From contig MU271147.1 of assembly GCA_021432605.1 (NCBI GenBank), positions 62,001 through 126,000 on the forward strand: a stretch of DNA of 64,000 nucleotides, written 5' to 3'. Origin of the DNA: Coniochaeta sp. PMI_546. Its lineage: Eukaryota; Ascomycota; Sordariomycetes; Coniochaetales; Coniochaetaceae. Below, in pieces: positions 36,600 to 46,583 of the stretch. Position numbers and translations under genes: made by a program. Within the stretch, counting starts at the first letter, position 1. Every line of letters starts with the position of its first letter. Below the pieces are notes generated by a model. The model made no database searches, was not told the origin of the DNA, and worked only from the letters and a program-made list of their open reading frames with translations.

Positions 36600-39471
36600 C
36601 TACATCTCACCACCACCACCCCTCTCCTGTCCCTGCCCCTGACCGTCCACCCCCTCCCGACTCTCCCGCTCAGGCATGTCCCCAAACCAGCTAAACTCCC
36701 TCCCCAACGCCAGCCTCGACAGCGTCTCGACATAGTGCTCAGCCCCCTTTCCTCCCTCAGCCATGGCCGTCGAGGGCGCAGAAGCCTTCTCCCCGTCGCC
36801 CCGCCCCACGAGGCCCCGCTCGAACTTGTCGAACTCCGTCAGCGGCATGCCCCCCTCGTCGACGTCTCGGTCGTCGGAACGGATACCTTCCAGCGCCAGC
36901 TCGGCGCGCCGGCCGCCGCCCTGGCCGGCTTCGATGGAGGTGTAGGATAGCTTCCAGCCCGAGACGGAGGTTGAGACGTGTCGGTGGAGTTCGAGGCCGG
37001 CGAAGATGTAGGATGCTTCTGTTGTTGTTGTTGGTGAGGTTTGTGAAGATGAGAGAATTCGCGATGGGAGTTGGAGGGGTGGTGGCCTGGGCGGCGTGGA
37101 GAGGATGCCGTCTTGGGGACGTAGGTCGGAGGATGAGAGGAATGTCGTCAGTTCCGGGCAGGAGGAGGGGAGGGAGGAGCCCGGGAGGAGGTGGGAGGTT
37201 GTGGCTGTCAGACGGATGTCGACTGCGTGGGCAGGGAGGAGGATGTCGTGGGTTTCTACGCGGGAGGTGGCGCGGAGGGAGTGAGGGGTTATGCTGTTTG
37301 AGTCCGGGTCTGTGAGGAGGGTCAACTCCAGGAAGGGAAGAGATGGGTTGGTCGGTGCGGGGAGGAAGCGGAGCAGGATTGATGTCTGCGTGGTGGTGGC
37401 TTGGCTGTTGGCTGTGAGGGCGGCGATGGATTTGAGAGGGGGGATGATCGGTGCGATGGTCCGGTCGAGACGCCTGTCGAGCTTGTGATAGATGCCGTTG
37501 TTCTTGCTAAAGGCAAGGTTGTCCTCCGGCGTGGGATTCCCCACTGATACCTGATCAGGGAAGGCATTTTCTGAGTCTGGCTGGACGGGCTCGCGGTGGA
37601 GCACGTGGCCGAAGACGGCTTTTGTTGTGATTTGGGGCTCGGAGGACCAGCCGTCTGGTGCAAAGGAGCGGGAGCGAGCCGTGTCCAGGTTGCGGTAGAC
37701 GTTCTCGTTTGATGTAATCTTGACTGGCTCTGTCGGGTTGACACCGCGCCGCGGAGTAGCGATCGCCCACCTTGCCCATTTCGCGAGCCGGTCTTTCCAG
37801 GCCATCTTGCCCTTGCTGTGGTAGTCGAGGAGGTACCAGCCGCCGGCCTCGTACGATCCTGGCTGCACCTCCATTGAAGCATCACACGTCGGCTTGTGAC
37901 CGTATGCTGAGTACAGAAGGCGGTAGGCGACATCTGCGAGATCCTCAAGACCCTCGCGCTGGTTTTCGGGGGATGTGATCCAGGAAACCTGGATAGTCTT
38001 GCCAGGCTTGTCGTAGCGGACGACCGTGTGGGTGATCTTGCCGACTTCGTCGAGGATGGACTGGTCGAGCCGTCTGGGGCTGATTCGCGCAGCATCCAGT
38101 TCGCGAGTGTGCGCTTGGTCGAGCAGAGCGTTGATCTCTTGAAGTATGAGCTCCGCGGTCACTTTCGGGGCAACAATGCGCACGATCCTTTCTGACCGGA
38201 TCAGCTCGATCTGTGTGCCTGGTTCGAAGAGGGATTTCGATATGGATTCCAGCCAGCGGCGGTTTCCAACTGTCGAGGTAAAAGTTAGTGACGGCGTGCC
38301 AAAATTTCACGGGTCTCGAACACGTACGCATCAGAAGGTCAAACTGAAGATCTTGCACCCTCACATCTAGATATCCCTGCTGGCTTTGGAGTTCCTGCAT
38401 CCCCAGACCCCAGCACTGACGCATCAAACTGACCACTAGCCTCTCCTTCGGTGTCGTGGACTTGGACACATATCCCTGGAGCAGAGCGTCGGACGTCTCA
38501 GTATCAGGCGCAACCTCGGGCGTCCATGGCCATGTCTCGAGGACCCAAGGTCTAATTTCCGTTGTCTTCTCCTTTTCCTCGACCAATGACGACGATTTGT
38601 GCATGTACGTCTCCAATTGTGTTTTGGTAAACCCCTTGTAGAGCGTCTTTTTGAGGGCTTCAAACTCGCGCCGCGGCAGGACTGCCTCGGTCGGCCGCAG
38701 CTCGTGGATGTTCTGCAGGACCTCGGCAGTGCTCGGTGCATCATCCTGGGTCGACTCGTATATCTTGGCTAGGTTCACGGGCGATGCCGTGTCTGACTGC
38801 TGGTCGGGGGCGATCTGCTCTAGCTCCTTCTTGCGTCTTGGGCCGGCATCTCGCATGACCAGAGCGTGGGCCGGCTTTCCGAGGATGTCGATGGGTAGCG
38901 ATCGATTGATCGGTCTCAGCCGCTGGCCCTTTGCGGTGTAGAACTCAGGTCCGGTAGGGAGCGTGAGGGGAGCCCGTTGGGGAGACCGGACTGGTCCTTT
39001 GCTAGACACGCGTATGCGCCTGTAGACCGGGCCATCCTCTGTCCTGGCTCTGCGCTCTTGGGTGTCTTGTGTGTCTTCGGCTTGCTTGCGACGTGCTCGA
39101 CCCATCCAGTCGATCGTCTGGCTGGCTTCAACATCCTGTTCAGAGAGGCCTTGCCAAGGGTCTTGGCCCTCTGCTGTATCATGAGCCTGGTCTACCAGCA
39201 GTCGTCTTTTCGAAGTGGCCGAGTTGCTGTCTCGAGCTTGCTCCTCAAGTCCTCGCCAGGGGTCTCTGTCGCCTTGAGACTCGTCTATCGGAAGGCTCCC
39301 TTTCCATATCGGTTTCTCGGGAGCATCGGAGTAGCTGCGTCTGGGCGCATTGTGGAGGGCGATGATCGTGTTGGAGGATCGAAGAGGACTCGGTCGGGCT
39401 TTACTGCGGCTGGCGAGCGATAGTTGGCATCTTAAGCACACGTAGCCGCCCGTGATTCGTCTTGAGAGCAT
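36600..39471 (-). CDS. Mitochondrial SLS1-like membrane protein
   Basis: Exons 39471-38328 and 38269-36600 join across a 58-nt intron to give 937 residues. Sls1 is a mitochondrial inner-membrane protein that couples mitochondrial mRNAs and translation to the membrane. The N-terminus (MLSRRITGGYVCLRCQLSLA, then an Arg/Ser-rich stretch to about residue 45) is a typical presequence. A long charged region follows (45-235). The conserved Sls1 domain begins near residue 270 (PTEAVLPRREFEALKKTLYKG) and runs past the exon joint, where QFDLLMLGNRRWLESISKSL and IRSERIVRIVAPK are restored by splicing. It continues with HKLDRRLDRT and SILLRFLPAP, and ends in an Arg/Gly/Gln-rich tail. It is divergent from NSE3. 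Confidence 0.88.
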
Positions 39472-39993
39472 CGAGAAACAAAAGAAGAAGAAAAGAACCT
39501 AGTTCTTGCTATCGAGACATCTCCAACCCAGGGGCACAAAGCATCATTATCTCCCTTCCAAGCTCGACTGCAGTCTCTGGAAATTTCAGGGCCAATCTCT
39601 TATCGATAAGACAGACCCCTTGCCAGCAAAGTTGTTAGTCGATGTACATGTACTGTGTAGTCCAGGCTGCTGAGTCAGCCACTAGACTAGCAGCTCTTGG
39701 TACGTACCCAGACGCGTTAAAGTGCCGGAAGTCGCGTTAAGTTCTGGACTTCGGTAAGGTATACAATACTACACATCGACTAGACGCAGCTGCCTGTGTC
39801 TCGGCTCAGGATCTTAACATTCAACATATATCGGACGACGCTGCCAAAGCGAAATCAATCTCTCTGACAGCAGTTCCGTCTGTCTATACTGTAGCTTCGT
39901 GTCTTGATCACGTCTCCACCATATATTTCCAAGCCTGCGTATTCATCTAGAATCCATTTACACAAGGAGTCGCTCGACCAACCAGCCAAAAAG
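39472..39993. promoter_or_regulatory. Bidirectional promoter, SLS1 / NSE3
   Basis: 522 bp between divergent start codons. It contains a perfect palindrome GCTGAGTCAGC at 39669-39679, an AP-1/Maf-like bZIP site. No gene is present. Confidence 0.55.
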
Positions 39994-41299
39994 ATGCCGC
40001 CAGGAAGACGGAGGAAAGATGCAGTAAGATGCTAAGCATGCATAAAGTATAAGGAGGGCAAACTGACCATATTGCTTCTATTCAGGTCGATGAAGACGCA
40101 GAAGAAGAGCAGCCACAGAACCGCCGGGAGGGTGCTAGGGGCAAGCGCCCGCAAGAGACAGACGATGAATCCGAGGGAGACACACAAGGTGGCCGGTCCC
40201 AAGGTCGTAACGCTAACATGGAGAACCGACTTGCCCACAAACTCGTGCGATATGCCATTGCCTGCGAGTACTCGAGAACACCGGTTCGGAGAGAGGCGGT
40301 TAGGGATAAAGGTGTGTGCCACCTGGCTGCAGTCATGAAGGGGAACGAACTGCTGACATCCTTGTTCTGCGTTCAGTGTACGAAGGGGAGTCCATGCGCA
40401 ACTTCAAAGTCGTCTTCGACCTCGCCCAGAAACAACTAAGAACTATTTTTGGTATGCAACTAGTCGAGCAGCCTACCAAGGACAGGTCACTCCTCTCGCT
40501 GGACCAGAAGCGGAAAGGTAAGTGTCACCACATCTCGCTGCCCTCCTCTGTATCTACGTGTCATGTCTGACCTATTTTCACAAACACAGCCGCGAAGTCC
40601 CAAAAGTCCTCGGGACCAGCCACAAAAGCCAGCACAAACTCGTGGATCCTGACCACCATCTTACCGCCCGAATTCCGCCAACCCAAGATAATAGCCCCGT
40701 CCAAAGTCCAGTCCTCCGACGGCGAGGCCGCCTACGCCGCCTTCTACACGACACTGATAGCCATTATCACCTTGTCCGGAGGCGAAGTCCGCGATGCAAA
40801 GTTCCACCAGTTTCTCACGCGGCTGAACGCCAACAGCACCGTGCCAAGCATGAATCCCAACAACCGGCATCAACCGTCCGAGAGCACCGATGTTGTGCTA
40901 CAACGGATGATAAGACAGGGATACCTGGTCAAGCAGTCTAGTGGCGAGGACGGGGAGGAGGTGACGTGGTACGTCGGACCCAGAGGGAAGGTAGAGGTCG
41001 ATAATGAAGCTATCGCAGAGGTTGTGAGGAAGGTGTATGGGGAGGCAGCTGGGGAAGCGTTGGAGAGGCAGTTGCATAATAGCTTGGGGGTCAGGTCACG
41101 GGTTGTCGCGCAGGACGGTAGCGAGCAAGGGGACGATGATGCGGAGGAAGCAGAGGAGGAACAGGCCGGGGAGGCGCCGCCTAGGCAGCGGAGGAGGGTC
41201 AATACTGCTAGTGAGGCGAGTCCAATGGCTATACGTTCTAAGAGGGACGATGGAGATCCCGGACCAAGTACAAGGAGGAGTGGGAGACATCGCGGCTAG
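39994..41299 (+). CDS. NSE3 (MAGE-domain subunit of SMC5/6)
   Basis: Four exons (39994-40023, 40086-40311, 40377-40517, 40590-41299) give 368 residues. Nse3 forms a trimer with Nse1 and Nse4 in the SMC5/6 complex for DNA repair and chromosome segregation. The acidic and basic N-terminus (about 1-60) precedes the MAGE homology domain: ENRLAHKLVRYAIACEYSRTPVRREAVRDKV, then VYEGESMRNFKVVFDLAQKQLRTIFGMQLVE. The second winged helix follows with SWILTTILPPEFRQP, YAAFYTTLIAIITLSGGEV and the TWYVGPRGKVEVD motif (about 160-300). The C-terminal 70 residues are acidic and then basic (PPRQRRR). All four exons join in phase, and each joint lies inside conserved sequence. Confidence 0.93.
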
Positions 41300-41876
41300 G
41301 TCTGGGGTCTAGGAGCTGCCAATTGAAGCGATTCATTGTTTTGTATCGGAACTGGTGGGTAGCGTGCTGTTGGAAGCGCAGGCAGCTATAGTCCCTGGTA
41401 GACGTATCCTGAGTATCAAACTCGGCGTTTCTCTCCCTCTGCTCGTCCATGTCTGTCCTCCATCCTGGTGCTCTCCTCTCCTGTGTCCGGTATCTGCCGC
41501 GATCCGCACGACGCTCCTGCTTTCAACCGTGACCACCCCTCAGCCCGAGATATCTCTCTGGTCGTTGAAAGCTAAGAATGCGTGGGTTGTGTAGGTCGAT
41601 ATATGTTGAAACGTGCGTGATATAAGACGAATAATAACAGAAACGCCACGCTTTAGACGGATCGTCCAGGCAGCGTCACCAGGTTCGCCGCCTCCGCGGC
41701 GAGATGTACGCCCACACTCTGACTGCTTTCTAGGGACATGCTGGCGTGCTTCTGTCGAGGATATGTGGAACTTGGAGTTCAGAGGGAGGTGTTGAGAGGA
41801 CACACATCTTTGATCTGGTGAGTCTGTATCGTGTTCTCGCTCATGTCGGCTTTTTGGTCGCATATCCTCTTCTCCT
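41300..41876. other. Convergent intergenic region, NSE3 / SF3B5
   Basis: 577 bp holding two 3' ends. No gene recognised. Confidence 0.5.
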
Positions 41877-42319
41877 TTACCGGTCACCGCCACGGTTGTG
41901 CTCCTCTCTCGGCATGAAGCGAATCGGCTCGTCTCCTTCGCGTACAGGTGGCGGACCGCACGGCTGGACCATTTTCTACAACGCGGAACGCGTCAGCCAA
42001 AAGCTCACAAGGCAATACAATAAGAGCGATACATGAGCAATCACGTACCCGTATCAGTTCAGCCTTGACCTTGGCAACTGGCTCGTTGGTGGCAAGAGCA
42101 ATGAAAGCTGCGTGGGGAGGATGGCCGACGATGCTAGAGTAAGTGTCGCGGTAGATGTTGGTCTTCCACTCCCAGCTCGTCGTGTCCGGGTGGCCTGTCC
42201 CGATAAACTTGGCTTGGAGCCGCTCGAGTTCTTGTTGGGTACGGAGTTTGTCGGCCTATTTCACAGTTAGCATCGAGTTGAACAAAGTAGTGCGTCTGAC
42301 GGTCAAAAATACTCACCAT
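41877..42319 (-). CDS. SF3B5 (SF3b10) splicing factor subunit
   Basis: Three exons (42319-42317, 42255-42049, 41975-41877) give 102 residues. SF3B5 is the smallest subunit of SF3b in the U2 snRNP, which helps to hold the branch site. Conserved features: LERLQAKFIGTGHPDTTSWEW, the core IYRDTYSSIVGHPP and the KMVQPCGPP motif near residue 71, all as in the human 86-residue protein, with an added tail rich in R, E and P. Exon 1 is just the ATG, so the intron directly follows the start codon (GTGAGT donor). Intron 2 (73 nt) has a GTACGT donor. The gene is divergent from the MYND-like gene. Confidence 0.95.
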
Positions 42320-42732
42320 GTTGCTGGTAGATGTAGGTACGATAGTTGTGGTATAGGAACAGGGTCGAATGGTTGAATGGTTGAAGCCAGGGTTCTATAC
42401 AGTACATAGTAACTTTTCGGACGGGATATGCCGACGCCGCTCACCGAGGTGTAGCGCACGGACCCCCAGCTTTTGCAGGGGTCTCTCGACGGAACATCAC
42501 CGAACCTCAACTCATCACCAGCACTTTCATACAAAAAAAGAAGTAGCGATAAAGCAACAAACATCACACGCAGCCTTGTAGTTGCGCAAACTCAACCAAA
42601 AAGGAACCTCGGGCTCATTTCATTGCTACTCACTCATGGTACAGCCGCCACCATCAGCATCACTATCACATCCCACCGAGCACAAAGACATGGACACCAT
42701 ATGACAAGTGACATCTCACACAGCCCTCCATC
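42320..42732. promoter_or_regulatory. Bidirectional promoter, SF3B5 / MYND-like gene
   Basis: 413 bp between two divergent starts. No gene; no clear TATA box near either start. Confidence 0.5.
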
Positions 42733-45620
42733 ATGACCGACACAGCAGCTCAGCCGGACTCGGTGATCGATCCCGATGTATGGGATCACCTAGCGCGCCA
42801 CCGCGACAGGAAGCAGCGCTGCCTCGACGACGTCCTCAAGATCCAGGATGCCTGCCCCAAGGATCCAGGCCACGCCAAGACGCCCGTAGCAGACTGCAAG
42901 ACCTGCCACCGCAAGATCATAGATCGCATCTCCCACCGCTACCTGGACAGTCCCGAGACGGAATGGTACGCCGACAGGCGCACCTTCCTGCAGCACCTGG
43001 CCGAGCTGTTCCCGGCCGTGAGGCGCGGCGAAGTCGATGCTAGTGGCATCGAAGACCGCGTCATGGACGAGAAGCGCAAGTGGCATCGCGAGAACGTCAG
43101 GCGGATCGCCCTCGCGATGGCCGGGTTCGGGATGCCGGAGAGGAAGGAGGAGTTGTTGCGATTGGTGGATGATCGGAAGATGAAGTTCTCGGACTTTTGT
43201 GCGCGCGTGAGGGAGGTCATTGCACGGGGGATGACGGATCATTCGCCTGAGGCTATGGAGCGGCTGATATCCACGCGGAATGATCCCAAGGCGAGGGTGG
43301 AGGCGTATAAGGAGATTTTTTTCTTTCCGCATGGCGAGCGGGATGAGGTCGTCGAGTCTACGCGGAAGTACCTCGAAATGATTGAGCAGGGTTTGTCGAT
43401 GAACAAGGTAGCCGGGAGGATGGTGGAGGATAGGAGGCAGGGAATTGCGGACCGGGCGGAGCTGGAGAAGCTGCAGAACCGGATCGAGTATCTCAAGAAG
43501 GCTAAGGCGACCTGGCTTGTGCAGAGGAAGAGAGGTCAACGGGACGAGGAGAAGAAGCCGAAGGTGCCACCTTGTTTTAGGTGCGGACTGCCACAAGAGG
43601 TCGCCGATCCACCGTCTTGCTCTATATGCCAGGTCGCGGTTGCGCATGGCATTATGGAAGAGGCGGTCGTTTACTGCAGTGAGGAGTGCCAAAGGCTGGC
43701 CCATGTAGGTGTTCCTGGAAAACTTGAGTCGAAATATTCATATCTTTGCTAATCTGTTGGTGATAGGGACAACACGTGGCAAAAGCACATAAATGCGCGG
43801 CAGGAGAGCATTGTATCACGTTATATCAACCTGAAGAGGATGGAGAGGGGTTCACTGATCAAACTAACGGCCAAGGCGATGCTTATCTATGCGAGGAATG
43901 TCTAGAGCAACGCAAGACCGTGGCCGTCTTCTGCACGCTTGCATGTGCCGAGTCCAATTTCAACCATCATCGCGAGGATGGTCATCCTCCGACCCCTCGG
44001 TCGAGGAGTGTGGGACCTCCAGATACTGCGCGACTGCACGACAACCACGGGGCACGCTCTGAGGCGCACGGCTGGGAGGATGTCAAGGCACGTCTGGTAA
44101 CGCTGGAGCAGGCGCTGCAAGATATGCAGGAGAAGAAGGTTATCGACGAGCTCAAATTCGTCCCGAAGTTGCGCCCTGCGGTTGAGCCTTCGAAGACGCA
44201 ACCGGCGGATAACAGCGATGCGCATATGGGCATCGAGAAAGGAGGCGACCTGCCACCCAAACCAGAAGTGCATGCCGCGATAACACCTCCCGACGAGATG
44301 GACATGGATGGTGCAAATGAACGGGAGATCGACTGTGCACCCGCCAGCCCTGCAGGTGCGCCACTAATACGTCATAGTGACGGTCAACCAGTGGACCACC
44401 AAATGGAGGGCGTTGAGACGCAACTAGCTCCACACCCTACCGCCGACCACAATGCGGACACTGAAATGATGGACGCAGTTGAGGTGGCCGACTTCGCAAC
44501 ACAACCAGAACCTGCGGAGACGAAGCCGGCACCAGCTGCTGAAGAACCCGCGCCGGAAGAGCCGGTACCAGAAGAATCAGCAAGAGAACCAGCAGCAATG
44601 GAGCCAGCATCGGAAGCAGCCGCGAAACCCGAACCAGCGGCGCCGAAAGAAGCAGCCTCCTCCACTACCGAATCCAAGGCGAAGCCAGCCTCGGAAGCCT
44701 CGGACGGAAAACTAGCATCCCAACCATCCAAAGACACAACTACCGACTCCGACAACCCAGCGGACACCATCCCCCTCGCCGACCCCGGGGCAAAAGAGGA
44801 GGTGAAGAAGCCCAACACGACGATTGCGGCGTCAGACAAGATAACCTCTATCGAGCCCATGCCCAGCCTGGGCAGGACGCTCGAGGTGGAGATCGCAGGG
44901 ATACCGGCCGACAGAGAGGTCGAACCCGACGAGCCCGAGCGGGAGCCTCCCGGCGAGGAGGTGCTGGCCCGCATCCGGAACGCCGAGGTCAAGGCCATGG
45001 ACAAGATCGCGGATGAGAAGGCCACCGCGATCCACTATGGGCTTATCGGGCTCGCGGCGAGCGGTGACGGTGGCAAGTCCGAGACCGGGCGGGAGGAAGG
45101 GGTGAGGAGGGCCATGTCTGCTGCTGTCGAGGCGGTTGCCGAGACTGCGGGGGCGAAGAAGGTTGTCGACCAGGCGGTCGCTGATGCGGAGATTGAGAGG
45201 CCGTCTACGGACGCAGGGGGTGAGCCGGGGGACAAGACTGGCAATGGCGAGACGGGCGACAGAGAGGCCGGAGCCGACAAGGCGCCTTCTGCGAAAGAAG
45301 CAACCGGCGGTGATAAGCCAGGTGCGGACAAGAAAGCCGAAGACCAACAGCCGACTGCCAGCCAGCAACCCAAGATTGAAGCCACGTCCTCGGATAAGCC
45401 GGCAGAACGTACCGATAAGGAAGGAGTCGCCAAGGCACCGAGCGCGGATGTCTCCCAGAAATCAGCTGACAGCATGGAAGAGGGTGAGATCTCGGACCAC
45501 TCGAGCAGGAAGAGGAAGGCATCCGTCGAACCGGGCGAGGTGGAGGAGGACAGCCGACAAGGGAAGAAGGCGAGAAGCGTGGACGCTGCCGATGGTAGTG
45601 AGCGGACGGGACTCCCATGA
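42733..45620 (+). CDS. Large fungal protein with a MYND-like zinc finger
   Basis: Exons 42733-43704 and 43767-45620 join across a 62-nt GTAGGT intron to give 941 residues. I do not recognise a named family. The N-terminal 270 residues are helical and charged, with CKTCHRKIIDRISHRYLD near residue 56 and several Lys/Glu/Arg-rich helices. A zinc-binding region follows at about 280-345: CFRC, then CSIC, then YCSEECQRLAH, GQHVAKAHKC and GEHC; this resembles a MYND finger (C2-C2 then YC-x3-C and a His/Cys pair). The intron lies inside this finger, after AH, so only the spliced form is complete. A second Cys cluster (LCEECLEQRKTVAVFCTLACAESNF) comes at about 372-396. The remaining 500 residues are rich in Ala, Glu, Pro and Lys, disordered, and end with basic KRKAS and KKAR motifs. 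A nuclear or scaffold role is possible but unproven. Confidence 0.85.
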
Positions 45621-46583
45621 TTAGAGACGTGCTGCACCTGAAGGATGCTCTGGATCTCTGATGACGAACCTGAGTGACAATTTGTAACTGTATGGCACGG
45701 AACTACGGTTTTTCTCTGGAATCGGACGTAGCTTGTGGGCCTGAGAAGAGCCTGGCCATCTGGCGTTCTGGTGCTTGACTGTATTGTATCGTATGGTATG
45801 AGGGACCTCCTCGAGGGCAGGAAATCGAAGAGGATGTGTAGGATAAGCCAAAATGGATATTTTACTAGGATATCTGGACCACATATCGATGTATATACGA
45901 TCATTCTCTGGTTGACGACGGTGGAGTACGATGGGTCGTGCAGTCAAGGAGCCGCAAGATCAGGAAGGCATGATCGCTCCAAACAATCACGAGAAAGGCA
46001 CTGTTATTCTATAGTAGCTCGATCTAGCGACCTGTGATGTAATTTTTTTTTTTTTTTTTTTTTTTTTTCCCTTCCTGGAAATACTTTTGCTCACGCAGAG
46101 TGTGTCCAAGGAGTGATAAGGACACGCAAGACAACGTGGCGCCTGAAGGCCCCTACCACGATGACTCTAGATCTACAACAAAGCATCCGGCCACACAAGA
46201 AAGAACAAAAACATGTCAAGACTCCCAGCCCCATTTCATGATATCCCAGGCAAGATAAAGTCGCGCCGTCCAGCGTCACTGTGCAAGACCAAGTCCACAT
46301 CGGAGGATCACGGCGGAGGGTAAAGCTCTTGAAGATCAGTAAGAGAGTGTCTTATTGGGGGCAACCTGAGGCAAAGATAATAAGCGCGTGGATTTGAAGC
46401 AGCAAAAGAAGGTCCTTCCAAAGTGGGCGAGGGCGTCGAAAGAGTAAGACCCGTCAAAATGGTCCGAGATCTCAACGTCAGAAATAGGGAGGGCCGTGAG
46501 AACCAGATGAAGTGGAACGAGAGATGAGTGTGAAATGTAGGAAGGCCAGGGGAAACCGAACGTCCACAAGAGGACAATGTTGA
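45621..46583. other. Convergent intergenic region
   Basis: About 960 bp between two 3' ends. It contains a run of 26 T at 46043-46068. Two overlapping minus-strand frames at 46308-46577 have no domain and are not supported. Confidence 0.5.
46043..46068 (+). repeat. Poly-T run of 26
   Basis: A homopolymer in the convergent intergenic region. Its length may be inexact in the assembly. On the minus strand it reads as poly-A. Confidence 0.9.
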
